NCBI RefSeq assembly: GCF_910594005.1 | Contig: NC_057847.1 | Coordinates: 20,434,001 to 20,498,000 of the forward strand | Direction of reading: 5' to 3' | DNA length: 64,000 nt | Source of the DNA: Cervus elaphus | Lineage: Eukaryota; Chordata; Mammalia; Artiodactyla; Cervidae | Part shown: piece by piece, positions 47,544 to 58,485 of the stretch | Layout of the letters: each line of letters opens with the position of its first letter | Numbering within the stretch: the first letter of the stretch is position 1 | The notes under the pieces: model-generated | What the model saw: the letters and a program-made list of their open reading frames with translations, nothing else | Told to the model about the DNA's origin: nothing | Databases searched by the model: none | Translations under genes and position numbers: made by a program

Positions 47544-47905
47544 AGATGTTCAGATCCCTCTTCAAGAAAGAACTCGTGGCTACTAGCTATTAACTCCTTC
47601 AGGTTTGGCCTCAGCTTTTGAGCTCAGGTCATGCCCTTCTTTGGGTGGCCTCAGCCAATGACCAAGCAAAATGTGCTATAAAGGCCTAGACTTTCACCCA
47701 ATGCAACACACTTCTAAGAGCTAATCTTCACTTTGGACCTTACTGTTGGGCTTTCAGAGACTTTGTCATATCTGTATTGTGATCTGTGGACTCTTCTGTT
47801 CAGTCTTTTTTCCTGCCCTTTCTTTTCACAGGTGTTATTCCCCCAACACACTTTCTATTCTCCTTTCCACTTCTTAGAGGACCCAACTGGCACATTAGTT
47901 GCAGG
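47544..47905 (+). mobile_element. 5' LTR of a degraded endogenous retrovirus
   Basis: This segment is collinear with 51,742-52,040. Shared blocks include 'tcagat' then 'ctcttcaa', 'gcctcag.ttttgag', 'caggtca', 'ccagccaa.gac.aagca' and 'gtgct..aaaggcct'. The two copies face the same way and bracket retroviral pol-like sequence, which supports LTR status. Divergence between them is large, so the insertion is old. The boundaries are approximate. Confidence 0.65.
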
Positions 47906-48665
47906 AAGGACCCAAAAAAGCAAGTGGTAGGTTGAGATCTTGAAACCAGAACCCTCACTTCCTGATTGGCAAGAAAAAAAAAAAAAAGAGTCCATTCCAG
48001 ATGGTATATGGGGAACAATTAATACTTGGCACAATATGGTAGTGTGAGAGCTAAAACTTTTCACTGGTAGAGAGCACTGGAATATAATACTGGATGGGGA
48101 GAGTTTGTGGACTTTGGGACATCCTCTTGAAATATAGAATTAAACACTCTCTATTCTGAATGGGTGAAGCAAATGTGCTGCTAGGATGACTCCCAGACAG
48201 CTGGAGAAAGTAATGGCTCCTGGTGAGAAAAGGAAATGCCTGACCTGCTGTAGCTGACTCTGGAGAAAAGACATAAAAAACTCAGGGAAGTGGAAATGCT
48301 GGAGTGAATATATTATGTGAGGCCAGAAAACCTACCAGAAAATTATTTTGCACTGGAGGACCCAGAGGACACATCATTCCGAAAGGCCAACAGGACTGTG
48401 CTCATAAGAGAGACACCAGCACCACAAAGCCATCCGAAGCTGACTTCTATTTACAGTGCAGGGCTGCCGATAGGAGAGCCTTCCATGGAACTTGGTTTAT
48501 TAGTAGCAGTGACGATAATGGGGCCCTGACGCAATAGAGGATGAGCAACACTTAACCCTCAGAAGCTAGGAAGTCACAATTATAGTGACAAGAATGTAAA
48601 GGCAGCAGCCAAGAGGGAATTGTGAATATGGTTAACAGAATATGGTGATACTAGGGGCAAAATAT

Positions 48666-48890
48666 GGGCTTTCCTGGTGACTCAGTGGTAAAGAATCTGG
48701 CTGCAATTCAGGATACATGGGTTTGAGATGGCAGGTTCAATTTCTGGGTTGGGAAGATCCCCTAGAGAACGAAATGGCAACCCAGTCCAGTGTTCTTGCC
48801 TGGGAAATCCCATGGATAGAGAAGCCTTGTGGGCTACAGTCTGGGGGTCAAAACAGTCAGACACAATTTAGCAACAAAACCACTACCACG
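48666..48890 (+). mobile_element. Bov-tA SINE inside the ERV
   Basis: This forward copy is flanked by a 13-bp target-site duplication with one mismatch, AGGGG(C/T)AAAATAT, at 48,653-48,665 and 48,891-48,903. An extra 'gggtttgagatggcagg' block lies in its head region. Confidence 0.92.
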
Positions 48891-49620
48891 AGGGGTAAAA
48901 TATCTGGGCAGCCAACACAAGTGTTGCTCACATACATGATAAAAAGAAGGAATGGATGAGCAGGAGGCTGAGGGTGGTTGTCCCAATAAACAGTCACACT
49001 TTCTAGCCAAGTTCCTGTACCTGTACCAGTTTTCAAACCACTGGCTGAAGACTTAGCTGGGTCTCATGAAGAAGCACCCTGCAATACCCTATCAGGTATA
49101 TATTGTAGAGACTCCTTTGACCTTTTCTCAAAGGGACTCACTTGCACTTATTTGAATGACTGTACACAGGTAAAGGGAAGTACCCATACATTTTGAGGAG
49201 TATTAGATACAGGTGAGAGTTGACACTGATACCTGAAGATTTGAAGTAACATCATGTCTCTTCAATCCCAATTATATACTTTGGAGTAATTTTCACATAT
49301 TGTTCTTGACCTGTGGAGTAAGAGCTATCATATTTGGGGAAAGTCAAGTATAAGTCTTTGAAACTGCCTCTTCTGCCCAAGAGAGTAAATCTAAAACAAT
49401 AAATCACAATGCTAGGGTATGGTGGCAATAAAAGATACAGGCAAAATAGCTTCTATCACATCTCCATTTCACTTGACAATCTGGAACCTTCAGAAACCAG
49501 ATGAACTAGCAGAATAACTGTAGACTACCACAAGTTCAACCAAGTAGCAGCCCCAGTTGCAACTGCCACGCCAAGCACAGTAGTACTGCTAAAGCAGGAT
49601 AATTAGGTAGACTTCACATG

Positions 49621-49813
49621 TTATGTGGGCGTCCCTTGTGGCTCAGCTGGTGAAGAATTTGCCTGAAATGCAGGAGACCTGGGTTCGATCTCTGGGTTGG
49701 GAAGATCCCCTGGAGAAGGGAAAGGCTACCCACTCCAGTTTTCTGGCCTGGAGAATTCCATGGACTTTATAGTCCATGGGCTCGCACAGAGACACAATTG
49801 AGAGACTTTCACT
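49621..49813 (+). mobile_element. Bov-tA/ART2-type SINE inside the ERV
   Basis: This forward copy has the subtype marks 'gaaaggctacccactccag' and 'actttatagtccatggg'. A direct repeat, TTCACATG, lies at 49,613-49,620 and 49,814-49,821. It interrupts the RT-like region. Confidence 0.9.
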
Positions 49814-50604
49814 TTCACATGGTGTGTGGCCACTGCTTTGGAGAAGGCTTTCTTTTCTACCTTGATCAAGAAACACAACTAGAAATAACTGTCCATATGA
49901 AATTGCTAATTATTAATGTCCACATGAAATAAACTGACAATAGCATGCACTGACAGTCTAGCCCTGTTAGCTCTCCTCTTTCATACACAGTCCAAAGAGA
50001 TCTAGGTCACCTGGAGATTCTGGATAAGGTCCTTAGGATCCATTATAATAATGAAATCATGCTGCTATAACAGACTGAGTGAGAGGTGGCTAGTGTGCTG
50101 GAGGTTTGCGCTATAGAGAGTAGGAAGTGAACCCTATGAAGAATCAAGGCCCTGTCCTTTTAATAGAGGTTTTAAGAGTGCAGTATTCTGGGAAGTGCTA
50201 GAACATCCTTTTCAAAGTAAAACACAAACTAACATCTCTTGCATCCCCTACAATAAAGAAGAAAGCACAAGACCTAGGAGGCTGCTTTGGGTTCTGTAAA
50301 CAATGTACTCCAGACCTCAGACTACATTCCTGGGCCATAATATCTGGTGCAACTTGGCACAAGAAAGGGCTTTGCAGCAGGTATGAGTTCTAGTGCAAGT
50401 AGCCTGAATTGGACTAAAGGAACTGGCAGATCCTATGGCATTAGAATTGTCAGTTTCCGAAAAGATGCAGTATGAAGTTTATAGGAACCTTGGTAGGAAA
50501 ATCATGGTTCAGGTTTCTGGGGTTCTGGATCAAGGTTGTACAACTTTTGAAAAATAGGTCCTGGGATGCTATGCTAAAGAGGGAGTACTTGACCATGACA
50601 CTTG

Positions 50605-50711
50605 CACTGTGCTTAGTCACTCAGTCGTGTTCAGCTTTTTGCAACCCTTGCATCTCCTGTTGTCTCCTGCATTGCAGGCAGATTCTTTACCCACTGGGCC
50701 ATTGGGGAACC
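50605..50711 (-). mobile_element. Internally deleted Bov-tA SINE inside the ERV
   Basis: The SINE tail 'cttagtcactcagtcgtgt' joins directly to the head region 'ctcctgcattgcaggcagat'. About 100 bp of the middle is missing. Confidence 0.88.
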
Positions 50712-51741
50712 TCACTGAGATACTTCGTGGTACAAAATGAAATATATCTTGCTGAACATACTATGTCATAAATTCTGGAGACCCAGTCACAATTCATCAT
50801 CAGATGAAAGTATTATATTTGGTGTAGGAGGGTGCCTGTGACCATGATTTCACTGGTTGCACCACATGCTGCATGTCCCAGAAGCTGGTGGCCTAATAAA
50901 GCATTGGAATGGCCTGCTGAGAGTGAAGTTCAAGCAGCTGCTAAGAGACCATACTCTGGAAAGATGAGATACTGTCCCCCAGGAAGCAGTAGACCTTGAC
51001 ATGGCTCAGGGTCCCAAAAAGAAACAATACATGGGGCCAGAAAGCAATGGATTAAACCAGGAAGAGCCCCATTTATCATCTTCCCAATTATCCACTAGTG
51101 GACATAGTGTTTCCCACTTCTGTAGTTCTAAATTTGTGGAATTAGAAGTCCTAGTCACCAAAGGTGGCATCTTCCTGCTAGGGGACAGAGCAAAGGTCCC
51201 ACTGAACTAAGCTTCATCTGCTGCCTGGAAACTTTGGCCTTTTTGAGTTCAGGGACAAGTAGGCAGGAAGAAGAGTCAACACCCTGGCAGAAGAAGCTAA
51301 TTCTGATCAACAGGAGTAAGTAGGCCTCAATGGGGGCAAGTAAGAATATGTCTGGTTACTAAGGTGATCCACTTGGGAACCTCTTCTTTACCCAAAAGTG
51401 ACTGTAAATGGACAAGTACAACAACGTCTGCCTGAGAAAGGGATTGTTACCTGAGACTCAAGTTTCTCAGCACTTAAGGTTTTCACATTACCAATTTAAT
51501 TATTGAGACCAGCAGAGGTGGTAGATAAAAGAGAGGAAAATTTAGAATAAATAGTGGAGAAGAGAATTAAGTAATGAGTTCAGTTGTGGCTCCTGCACAG
51601 ACCAACTGCAAAGATGGGAACTGCAGTTTGTCCCACAAACTTCTGTCTTTGAAGTTTCTGTTCAGGAAGAAAACAGTTCTGTGAATGTGTATGGAGAGTG
51701 AATCTCATGCAAGGGGTAGACTGTGACAAATGCAGAAATGT

Positions 51742-52040
51742 GCTGCTCAGATATCTCTTCAATAAAAGGCCTTTTGCCTGTTTACAAGAGTGTGGTTAGG
51801 TGACAGCCTCAGATTTTGAGTTGAGGTCACAGGCTTCTTGGGGAGACTCCAGCCAAAGACTAAGCAAGACTGTGCTGCAAAGGCCTTGCCATTTTTATTC
51901 CAAGGAGGGACTCTTCATCTTGGCTCTGAGTTACCTCTATCCCAACTATTGATAGTTTTCTCTGTTTACCTTTTTTTTTTTTTTTACATTCTTAATTCTA
52001 TCACTGCTTGCTTCCTTGAGGACACAAATGACAAACCTAA
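51742..52040 (+). mobile_element. 3' LTR of the degraded endogenous retrovirus
   Basis: This is the partner of the LTR at 47,544. It contains AATAAA near 51,761 and a long T run at 51,970-51,985. The right edge is uncertain. Confidence 0.6.
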
Positions 52041-52289
52041 TCTTTCCCAACTCCATCCAGCTCCCCTTGGTTCTTTCCTGTTTCGATCAATAATTGTAGG
52101 GGTGGTATTGTGCTTTTTTCAGACATGGATACAGATGTTTACCAGATTCATCTCCTATGCCACATATAAGTAGAACTGAAATCTATCCACTTAAATAGTT
52201 TAAGACATCAAAATGTACCTTAAACTATGCCAAATATCTTAAATATAAAAAAGAATAGATAATACTATTATATAGTAGGAATTATCACA

Positions 52290-52500
52290 AATGCCTCAAA
52301 GGTATCAATTAATACAATCCTTAAAACTATTCTAGGGGGTGGGGGCTATTATCATTCCAATCTAACTGATCAGGAAGTGGGCATACAGTGCAAAGTAACC
52401 TGCCTAAGGGCAATAGTCCATGAGTATATCAACTGATTCATGATTTAAACATAAGCTGTTCTGTTCCCATGTCTTCATCCATAATCATTTGACTTCTCTA
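52290..52500 (-). mobile_element. MIR SINE, reverse
   Basis: 'caattaatacaatcctta', 'ggctattatcattcc' and 'gtaacctgcctaagggcaat' follow the MIR complement order. Confidence 0.72.
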
Positions 52501-52614
52501 CTTCTAGAAAGGTTTGAGGAGAACTCTAAAATTATAATACTTCAGTCTTGGAGAAACCAGGCCTGGCTTATACACAGTTGAGGAACTTACAGATACAGTT
52601 GTTTTAGGAAAGGT

Positions 52615-52626
52615 AAGTTTCCAAAA
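52615..52626. repeat. Left target-site duplication of the rearranged BovB
   Basis: AAGTTTCCAAAA is repeated exactly at 53,278-53,289. The pair brackets all three BovB segments, so they entered as one insertion. Confidence 0.9.
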
Positions 52627-53277
52627 AAATAATGCAAAAAAGCAAAATGGCTGTCTGAGAAGTCCTTACAAATAACTGTGAAAACAAGAGAAGCGAAAAG
52701 CAAAGGAGAAAAGGAAAGATATTCCCATCTGAATGCAGAGTTCCAAAGAATAGCAAGGAGAGATAAGAAAGCCTTCCTCAGTGATCAGTGCAAAGAAATA
52801 GAGGAAAACAATAGAATGGGAAAGAGTAGAGATCTCTTCAAGAAAATTAGAAATACCAAGGGAACATTTCATGCAAAGATGGGCTCAGTAAAGGACAGAA
52901 ATGGTATGGACCTAACAGAAGCAGAAGATATTAGGAAGACGTGACAAGATTACACAGAAGAACTGTACAAAAAAGATCTTCATGACCCAGATAATCATGA
53001 TAGTGTGATCACTCACCTAGAACCAGATATCTGGTAATATGAAGTTTACTCAAACTCACGTCCATTGAGTCGGTGATGCCGTCCAACCATCTCATCCTCT
53101 GCCATCCCCTTCTCCTCCCACCTTCAATCTTTCCCAACAATAGGGTCTTTTCAAATGAGTCAGTTCTTCACATCAGGTGGCCAGAGTATTGGAGTTGGAG
53201 ATGGACAGGGAGGCCTACCGTTCTGCAGTCCAGGGGTAGAAAAGGGTCTGACAGGACTGAGTGACTGAACTGAACTG
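52627..53277 (+). mobile_element. Rearranged BovB: 5' part, inverted part, 3' end
   Basis: Three BovB pieces adjoin. Segment 52,627-53,045 is forward and covers the linker before the RT domain, with an 88-codon open piece from 52,678 (KGEKERYSHLNAEFQRIARR). Segment 53,046-53,195 is reversed and comes from just before the 3' terminus. Segment 53,196-53,277 is the forward 3' terminus with the 'ctgaactgaactga' tail. About 1.2 kb of the consensus between the first and second pieces is missing. A 12-bp target-site duplication surrounds the whole. Confidence 0.88.
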
Positions 53278-53289
53278 AAGTTTCCAAAA

Positions 53290-53759
53290 TAGTAACAAAT
53301 AGTTTAATATTTATGTTCTGTAACTTTTGAAAAGCAATGATTAAGAAAATGCTTCTACTGATTACCTCAGACTTCTATTTCCAAGTCAGTCAGAAAGTTT
53401 TCTCCTGTGTCTCGCCAGCTGGTTGGTACCTTTACCTAAAATGGAGGCATCATCTTATCTACAGAATTAGTTTCTCCTCATTACTTCACTCTGGGGTCCG
53501 ATATTTTCCTATTCACTTGGGTTTGCAATCTTGGAACCTGGTAGGCACTTAACACTTGTTACAGTTCGTAACATTTTTGTTTTGGTTCTTGGTTTGACGA
53601 TTGTAAAAAGTCTAAAAAGGTGTCTGGTTTCCTTAAGATTTTCACAGAAATGTGGCTACACTAAGGTCTCCTTTTTTTGTCAACTGCAGAGAAATAAGTT
53701 TACAGTAAATTTTTAAAAATCTTAAGACAGAAATAGGTTACCGGTGAGCTTCCAGAGCA
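53290..53759. other. Unassigned sequence upstream of the CpG island
   Basis: I see no recognisable repeat or exon. Confidence 0.4.
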
Positions 53760-53783
53760 AACTCTACGATCCTTATCCAGAAG

Positions 53784-53808
53784 AACTATCATTCCCGTCG
53801 TGCATTGC
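53784..53808 (+). promoter_or_regulatory. ZNF143/THAP11-like promoter element
   Basis: The stretch starting AACTATCATTCCCGTCG and ending TGCATTGC resembles the ACTACAATTCCCAGCATGC-type site bound by ZNF143 at housekeeping promoters. Several positions differ, so this is a motif-level inference. Confidence 0.5.
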
Positions 53809-53832
53809 TGCCTTCTCAGCCTACAACTGGGC

Positions 53833-53855
53833 ACGTCATTTCCGCCCGCATTGGC
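53833..53855. promoter_or_regulatory. CRE-like half site and inverted CCAAT box
   Basis: ACGTCA at 53,833-53,838 is a CRE/ATF-like half site. ATTGG at 53,850-53,854 is an inverted CCAAT box (the NF-Y type). Both lie just downstream of the ZNF143-like element, as in many housekeeping promoters. Confidence 0.5.
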
Positions 53856-54056
53856 GGAGGGTTCTGGATTTTGTAGTTTGTGTCTCTTTTGTCGCCGTCT
53901 TGGGAAGGGAAAAGTGTGGCCGGATCGACGGCTCTGAATCTGGTCTTATAAAACAATGTTTAAAATAAGTTAATAAAATAACGTATCAGAGTCAGTTTAC
54001 GTCAGGTTTTTATGTATTTCACGTTCCGCCTTCCTCTCACTGCGGGGCCGGGGAAG

Positions 54057-54077
54057 AGGAAGTGACGTGCTTCCGGT
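54057..54077 (+). promoter_or_regulatory. ETS-CRE-ETS cluster at the start of exon 1
   Basis: AGGAAG (54,057-54,062), TGACGT (54,063-54,068) and CTTCCGGT (54,070-54,077) are packed together, immediately before the ATG. ETS and CRE sites next to the transcription start are common in CpG island promoters. Transcription therefore probably starts within this cluster or slightly upstream of it. Confidence 0.6.
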
Positions 54078-54080
54078 GTG

Positions 54081-54103
54081 ATGGCGGCGCAGTGGAGCTC
54101 CAG
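54081..54103 (+). CDS. First coding exon of an unidentified host gene
   Basis: ATG at 54,081 is followed by GCGGCGCAG, a typical start of mammalian housekeeping proteins (MAA...). It encodes MAAQWSS plus two bases of the next codon. The splice donor CAG|GTAATT follows at 54,104, so the intron is in phase 2. The start context 'gtgtgATGG' has G at +4. The 5' UTR lies in the ETS/CRE cluster. I do not recognise the gene from seven residues. The next exon is not identified, so the gene must continue far downstream, possibly beyond the window. Confidence 0.55.
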
Positions 54104-54745
54104 GTAATTACCGAAGTCCGTAGACTCGCTGCAGGCAGCGAGTTGGAGTTGGGGTTGCAGGTTGCCAGGCCGGGTGGGAAATGAAGGGGCCCCAGGAGGA
54201 GGTGGGGGCTCGCTGGTGTGGCCGTGGGCGCCTTTCGGTTTCGCTTGGGTCTCCCGCCGCGCGGTGGCCCGCGAGGTTGGATTGTGAGCGTCGGTCGGGC
54301 CGAAGAGCCCCAGTGAGTGGGATGGGGAGTGCGCAGTGGGATGGAGAGTGCCTGCGCGGACCGACTAGCTTCCTCGGGAGGTTCCTGGAGCTGTCTCTCC
54401 GCGGTGGCTTTTATGGTGGAATCCAGCACCAGCGCGGGTACCCTTTCCTTTCGTGTGAGGTGTGTTTTGGGCGCGGATCACTTGGAGCCTCTCGAGTCCT
54501 TGGTTCGGGGCCCAAGGACCCTTTCTTAGTGCCTGGGCCCCGAACCACAGGTGTGAGATTAATGAACCGTGGTTTATTAAAAAGCTGTGGAAGTTCTCTC
54601 ATTCCTCTTTCCGGCGAAGTATTTTTGTGACTGCTTCAAAATTTCATAGTCGTTTCTTTTTCATCATTTACCACGTAGTTCTGAGGACCGTTCATTTATT
54701 ATTATGTGTGTTCTTCTCTGTTATCCTTTGTCTTTTCGTAACTTG

Positions 54746-56272
54746 TGTTTCAGTCGTTCCGTCGTGTCCTACTCTTTGCCCCCGGATGGACTGCAGCACG
54801 CCAGGCTTCCCTGCCCTTCACCATCTCCCGGAGTTTGTTCAGACTGGTGTCCATTGAGTCAGTGATGCCATCCAATCATCTCGTCCTCTGTCGTTCCCTT
54901 CTCCTCCTGATTTCAATCTTTACCAGCATTAGGGTCTTTTACATTGAGTCGTCTCTTCACATTAGGTGGCCAAAATATTAGAGTTTCTGCTTCAAGGTCA
55001 GTCCTTTCAATGAATATTCAGGACTGGTTTCCTTTAGGATGGATTGATTGGATCTCTTTGCTGTCCAAGGGACTCTCAAAAGTCGTCTCCAACACCACAC
55101 TTCGGAAACATCAATTCTTTGGCGCTCAGCTTTCCTAATGGCCCCTAATATCCATACATAACTGCTGGAAAAACCGTATCTTTGACTAGACTGACCTTTG
55201 TCTCCAAAGTAATGTCTCTGCTTTTTAATATGCTGTCTAGGTTTTTCATAGCTTTTTTCCCAAGAAGCAAGTGTCTTTTAATTTCATGGCTGCAATCACG
55301 ATCTGCAGTGATTTTGGAGCCCCCCAAAATAAAATGTGTCACTGGTTCCTTTGTTCCATCATCTATTTGTCATGAAGTGATGGGACTGGATGCCATGATG
55401 TGTTTTTTGAATGTTGAGTTTTAAGCCAACTTTTTCACTCTCCTCTTTCACTTTCATCAAGAGGCTCTTTAGTTCTTCACTTTTGCCATAAGGGTGGTGT
55501 CATCTGCATATCTGAGGTTATTGATATTTCTCCCAGCAGTCTTGATTTCAGCTTGTGTTTCATCCAGCCCTGCATTTAGCATGATGTACTCTGTGTATAA
55601 GTTAAATAAGCAGAGTGACAATATATAGCCTTGAGATACTCCTTTCCCAATTTGGAACCAGTCTGTTGTTCCATGTCTGGTTCTAACTTGCTTCTTGACC
55701 TGCCTACAGACTACTCAGGAGGCAGGTAACGTGGTCTGGTATTCCCACCTCTTGAAGAATTTTCCAGTCTGTTGTAATCCACACTGTCAAAAGCTTTGGC
55801 GTCGTCAGTAAAGCAGAAGTAGATGTTTTTCTGGAACGCTCTTGCTTTTTCTATGATCCAGCAATTTGATCTCTGGTTCCTCTACCTTTTCTAAATCCAG
55901 ATTGAACATCTGGAAGTTCTCACTTCATGTACTGTTGAAGCCTGGCTTAGAGGATTTTGAGCATTACTTTGCTATCATGTGAGATGAGTGCAGTTGTGCG
56001 GTAGTTTGAGCATTCTTTGGGATTGGAATGAAAACTGACCTTTTCCAGTCCTGTGGCCACTGCTGAGTTTTCCAAATTTGTTGGCATACTGAATGCAGCA
56101 TTTTAACAGCATCATATTTTAGGACTTGAAATAGCTCAGCCGGAATTCCATCACCTCCACTAGCTTTGTTTGTAGTGATGCTTCCTAAGGCCCACTTAAC
56201 TTCACATTTCAGGATGTCTGGCTCTAAGTGGGTGATCACACCATCATCAAGTTAGGTGTATAGGTGTATCCC
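54746..56272 (-). mobile_element. BovB LINE 3' half, reverse, near the promoter
   Basis: The 3' end is at the left ('tttcagtcgttccgtcgtg') and the truncated 5' end at about 56,248. The complement of the YADD active-site codons lies at 55,499-55,510, and RT and C-terminal coding blocks are visible with broken frames. A 7-bp repeat, TAACTTG (54,739-54,745 and 56,273-56,279), may be the target-site duplication. About 24 bp of non-BovB sequence with an inverted repeat lies at the 5' junction. The copy starts about 130 bp after the CpG island edge, antisense to the gene. Confidence 0.9.
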
Positions 56273-56282
56273 TAACTTGATG
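56245..56282. repeat. Perfect 12-bp inverted repeat at the BovB 5' junction
   Basis: CATCAAGTTAGG (56,245-56,256) and CCTAACTTGATG (56,271-56,282) are exact reverse complements with a 14-bp loop. The right arm contains the presumed target sequence TAACTTG. Confidence 0.92.
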
Positions 56283-57619
56283 TATGTCACTGCTAGCCTA
56301 CAGCTAGTTTAAGAAAGAAGTGGATTTTGCTAATATAGCTGATCCCACTAGTGACTTTGAGGGCTTCCTTGTTGCTTTTCTCTGCTTCTCTGTTTAAACC
56401 TGAGAATCCTAGCATGGGAGGGTAATGGAATAAAAAGGCCTCTTGGCCTATTAGTTTTAGCAAACCTCCAGACTTTAATAAGCCTGTAACCTAAATATTT
56501 TATCTCAGTATATTCATTTCTCAAGTGGACATTGAGAGACATTTCAAGGCCTACAAGGAAGTTTGTATTTTCAAAGCCTTTTCTTCAAGAGTAATATACC
56601 AGGGGAGGAAGCAGTGATTAAAGCAAACCTTTGCTATTTGTAGTTAAGCTAAATCTTTTCCCATTGAACAGATACCAAAAAAATGGTGTGGGCTGCCTTG
56701 CCCGGGGGACCTAAGGGTCCCTTGATTATGAAATAGGTTGGCTAATGGGAGGGTGAGACCCAGTGGAGGTTCATCTTTAATTTGACTTTGAGCTTAACTC
56801 ATAAATGGATCAGACTAGAGTTCGGTACTTTCACCTTGAAAGCTACCCTGTGAGTCCTTTCCTGAATTAGTTTATCAGGACAGGTTTATTCTAGCCCTGA
56901 TGACAGGAGTCTCTGGTCTAGAATATAGTGCTGTATTTAGGGGCTACTTTATAAACTTCTCTGTGGAGGCCTCAAATTTTATTTAAAATTTAGATTATGA
57001 TTTACTAAGTGCCTCTTTCATTTAATCATCAGCAAGCCTACCTTCAAAGCTGTGCTGTGAGAGTTGAGAGAACATATCTGGCCCTTATACTTACGTACAG
57101 CAAGCTGATGAACGCATTTTGGGGAGGGGGGCACAAAGTGGTATGAATGAAGGCATGCAACGTTTTCAGCAGTTAGACCTGTTTTAGTAAGTTGAAGTAA
57201 CTACACCTTGAGGGTCAGATTTCCTCTTGGATTGGAACTGGTAGGAAAGGAACTGATACTTTTTTCATCTCATAGGGAGGTATATTAAAGCTACTCTCCA
57301 GGTTAACCGAGGGAGGGTGGTGGTGAAGACAGGGATGGTTTTGCTCCTTATGGTACTGTCTTGATACAGTTGATGGCAACAGCTTGGCCATTCCTAGAAG
57401 CAGGGGTTGATACGTGGGATGAGACTGTTGTGGTATTCCATGGTAAAGAAGTTGTCAGATATCATTATAGGGAGTTCTTCCTAGGAAGAATTAGGAGCAA
57501 GCATCAAAAGCTTACACACCTCCTTTTATATTTGATTTTAGAATTGGAACCTATGAAGTAGCAGGCACTGTTATACAGTGGATATATAGCAGTGACCAAG
57601 AACTTCAAGGATCCAGTGT
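56283..57619. other. Intronic sequence without recognised features
   Basis: I see no repeat family or exon that I can support. A faint L2/MIR-like phrase ('tagcaggcactgttatac') lies near 57,560. Confidence 0.4.
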
Positions 57620-57880
57620 TCTACAAGGTCTTTCGTGCCTCTGAGTCCTTATACATGCTATCTCATTGCCTGAATGACTTACTTGTCCTTCAAAATCCAG
57701 CTTCTAGACCGATTTCTTTCTGTGTTCCCCAGACCCACTACTTGCCCTTCCACTTTTCTAATAGTATTGTGTTTATAACATTGCTGTAGCACTTAGATTT
57801 CTCTGCTCTGCCTGATAATAGGCACTCTTTTCTCAGACCTCAGTGTCTTGTTCACAGCTTAACATACATCTCCCCTCACA
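57620..57880 (+). mobile_element. L2 LINE 3' region
   Basis: 'cttgtccttcaaaatccagc', 'ttccccagacccactac' and 'ttataacattgctgtagcac' with 'cagtgtcttgttcacagc' follow the L2 3' end in order. It is heavily diverged. Confidence 0.65.
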
Positions 57881-58473
57881 AGATACACACACTGCCTTTG
57901 ACCCTCTATTCTTAATTTGCTTCCAAAGAATTGGGGGTAAAGTAAAAAGAAAAAGACCATGACCATCCTGCTTTTTCTCAACCTTTAAACCTTTCTCTTA
58001 AGTGCTTTTCTGAACCACTTTTTAATATAAATATCAGTTCTTTTCATTCTATTTTCCTGTTTCTCCCATACAAAATTTTTCAGTTATAAAAAATCTCACA
58101 AAGGAGACTTTCCTCACAAATGCAAGCTTTAAAGACAAAACGAAAAAGGGACTGTTCAGTGGGTGGTTAGATGCGCCGGAGCTGTTTCTTTGCCACAAGT
58201 GGTGAGGGTTATGTAGGTTTTAAATGTAAGGTTTTTTGTCTTTTCTTTGTTACCATGACAATGGGTATAAATTTAACTTAATCACAGATCAGTAAAACCC
58301 ATACTGACAATATTTATTCAGTGAATCAGGTGCTGGGATTAATGAGGAAAGTTGAGTTCTGCTGCTGGCCTCTTGAGCTGTGTGAACCAAGTGAAGTGTG
58401 GGGTAACGAGAAGGCAAGATGAGGTGGGCTTCAGAGGGTCTGAGTACAGGTGATTAAAGGCATAGCAGCAGTG
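57881..58473. other. Intronic sequence without recognised features
   Basis: I see no repeat or exon that I can support. Confidence 0.4.
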
Positions 58474-58485
58474 GAGATGTCCCTT

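Larger units (their letters stand above)
47906..51741 (+). mobile_element. Degraded ERV internal region (gag-pol remnants)
   Basis: A retroviral aspartic-protease active-site triad (DTG, preceded by VL) is readable at 49,199-49,215 and is broken by a stop within three codons. Sequence at 49,450-49,545 resembles the start of a reverse transcriptase, and later parts (50,200-51,000) resemble the rest of pol. Many stops and indels are present and no open protein remains. Three SINEs interrupt it (48,666, 49,621 and 50,605). I do not assign a family. It has no coding capacity. Confidence 0.6.
53760..54620. promoter_or_regulatory. CpG island promoter
   Basis: CpG dinucleotides, rare elsewhere in the window, are dense here, especially 53,790-53,940 and 54,020-54,540, and GC content jumps. 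No interspersed repeat is present. The island covers two clusters of promoter motifs, at 53,784-53,880 and 54,055-54,080, and a first exon with donor. An AT-rich gap at about 53,945-54,020 separates the two clusters. Long open frames inside the island on both strands are the usual by-product of GC-rich DNA, and I do not treat them as genes. Confidence 0.9.

Noticed and set aside
53880..53910. A possible divergent minus-strand start, AAGACGGCGAC, like a Kozak-ATG with ACG
   Set aside because: The start codon is absent and no minus-strand splice donor of good quality follows. A divergent transcript is possible but not supported by this.
53744..53968. A 74-codon plus-strand frame just upstream of exon 1
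   Set aside because: It lies across the promoter motifs, lacks a donor in frame and has no recognisable protein features.
54037..54630. Long open frames on both strands in the CpG island (up to 149 codons)
   Set aside because: GC-rich DNA has few stops. The frames overlap each other and the exon 1 donor and have low-complexity, protein-unlike composition, so I regard them as spurious.
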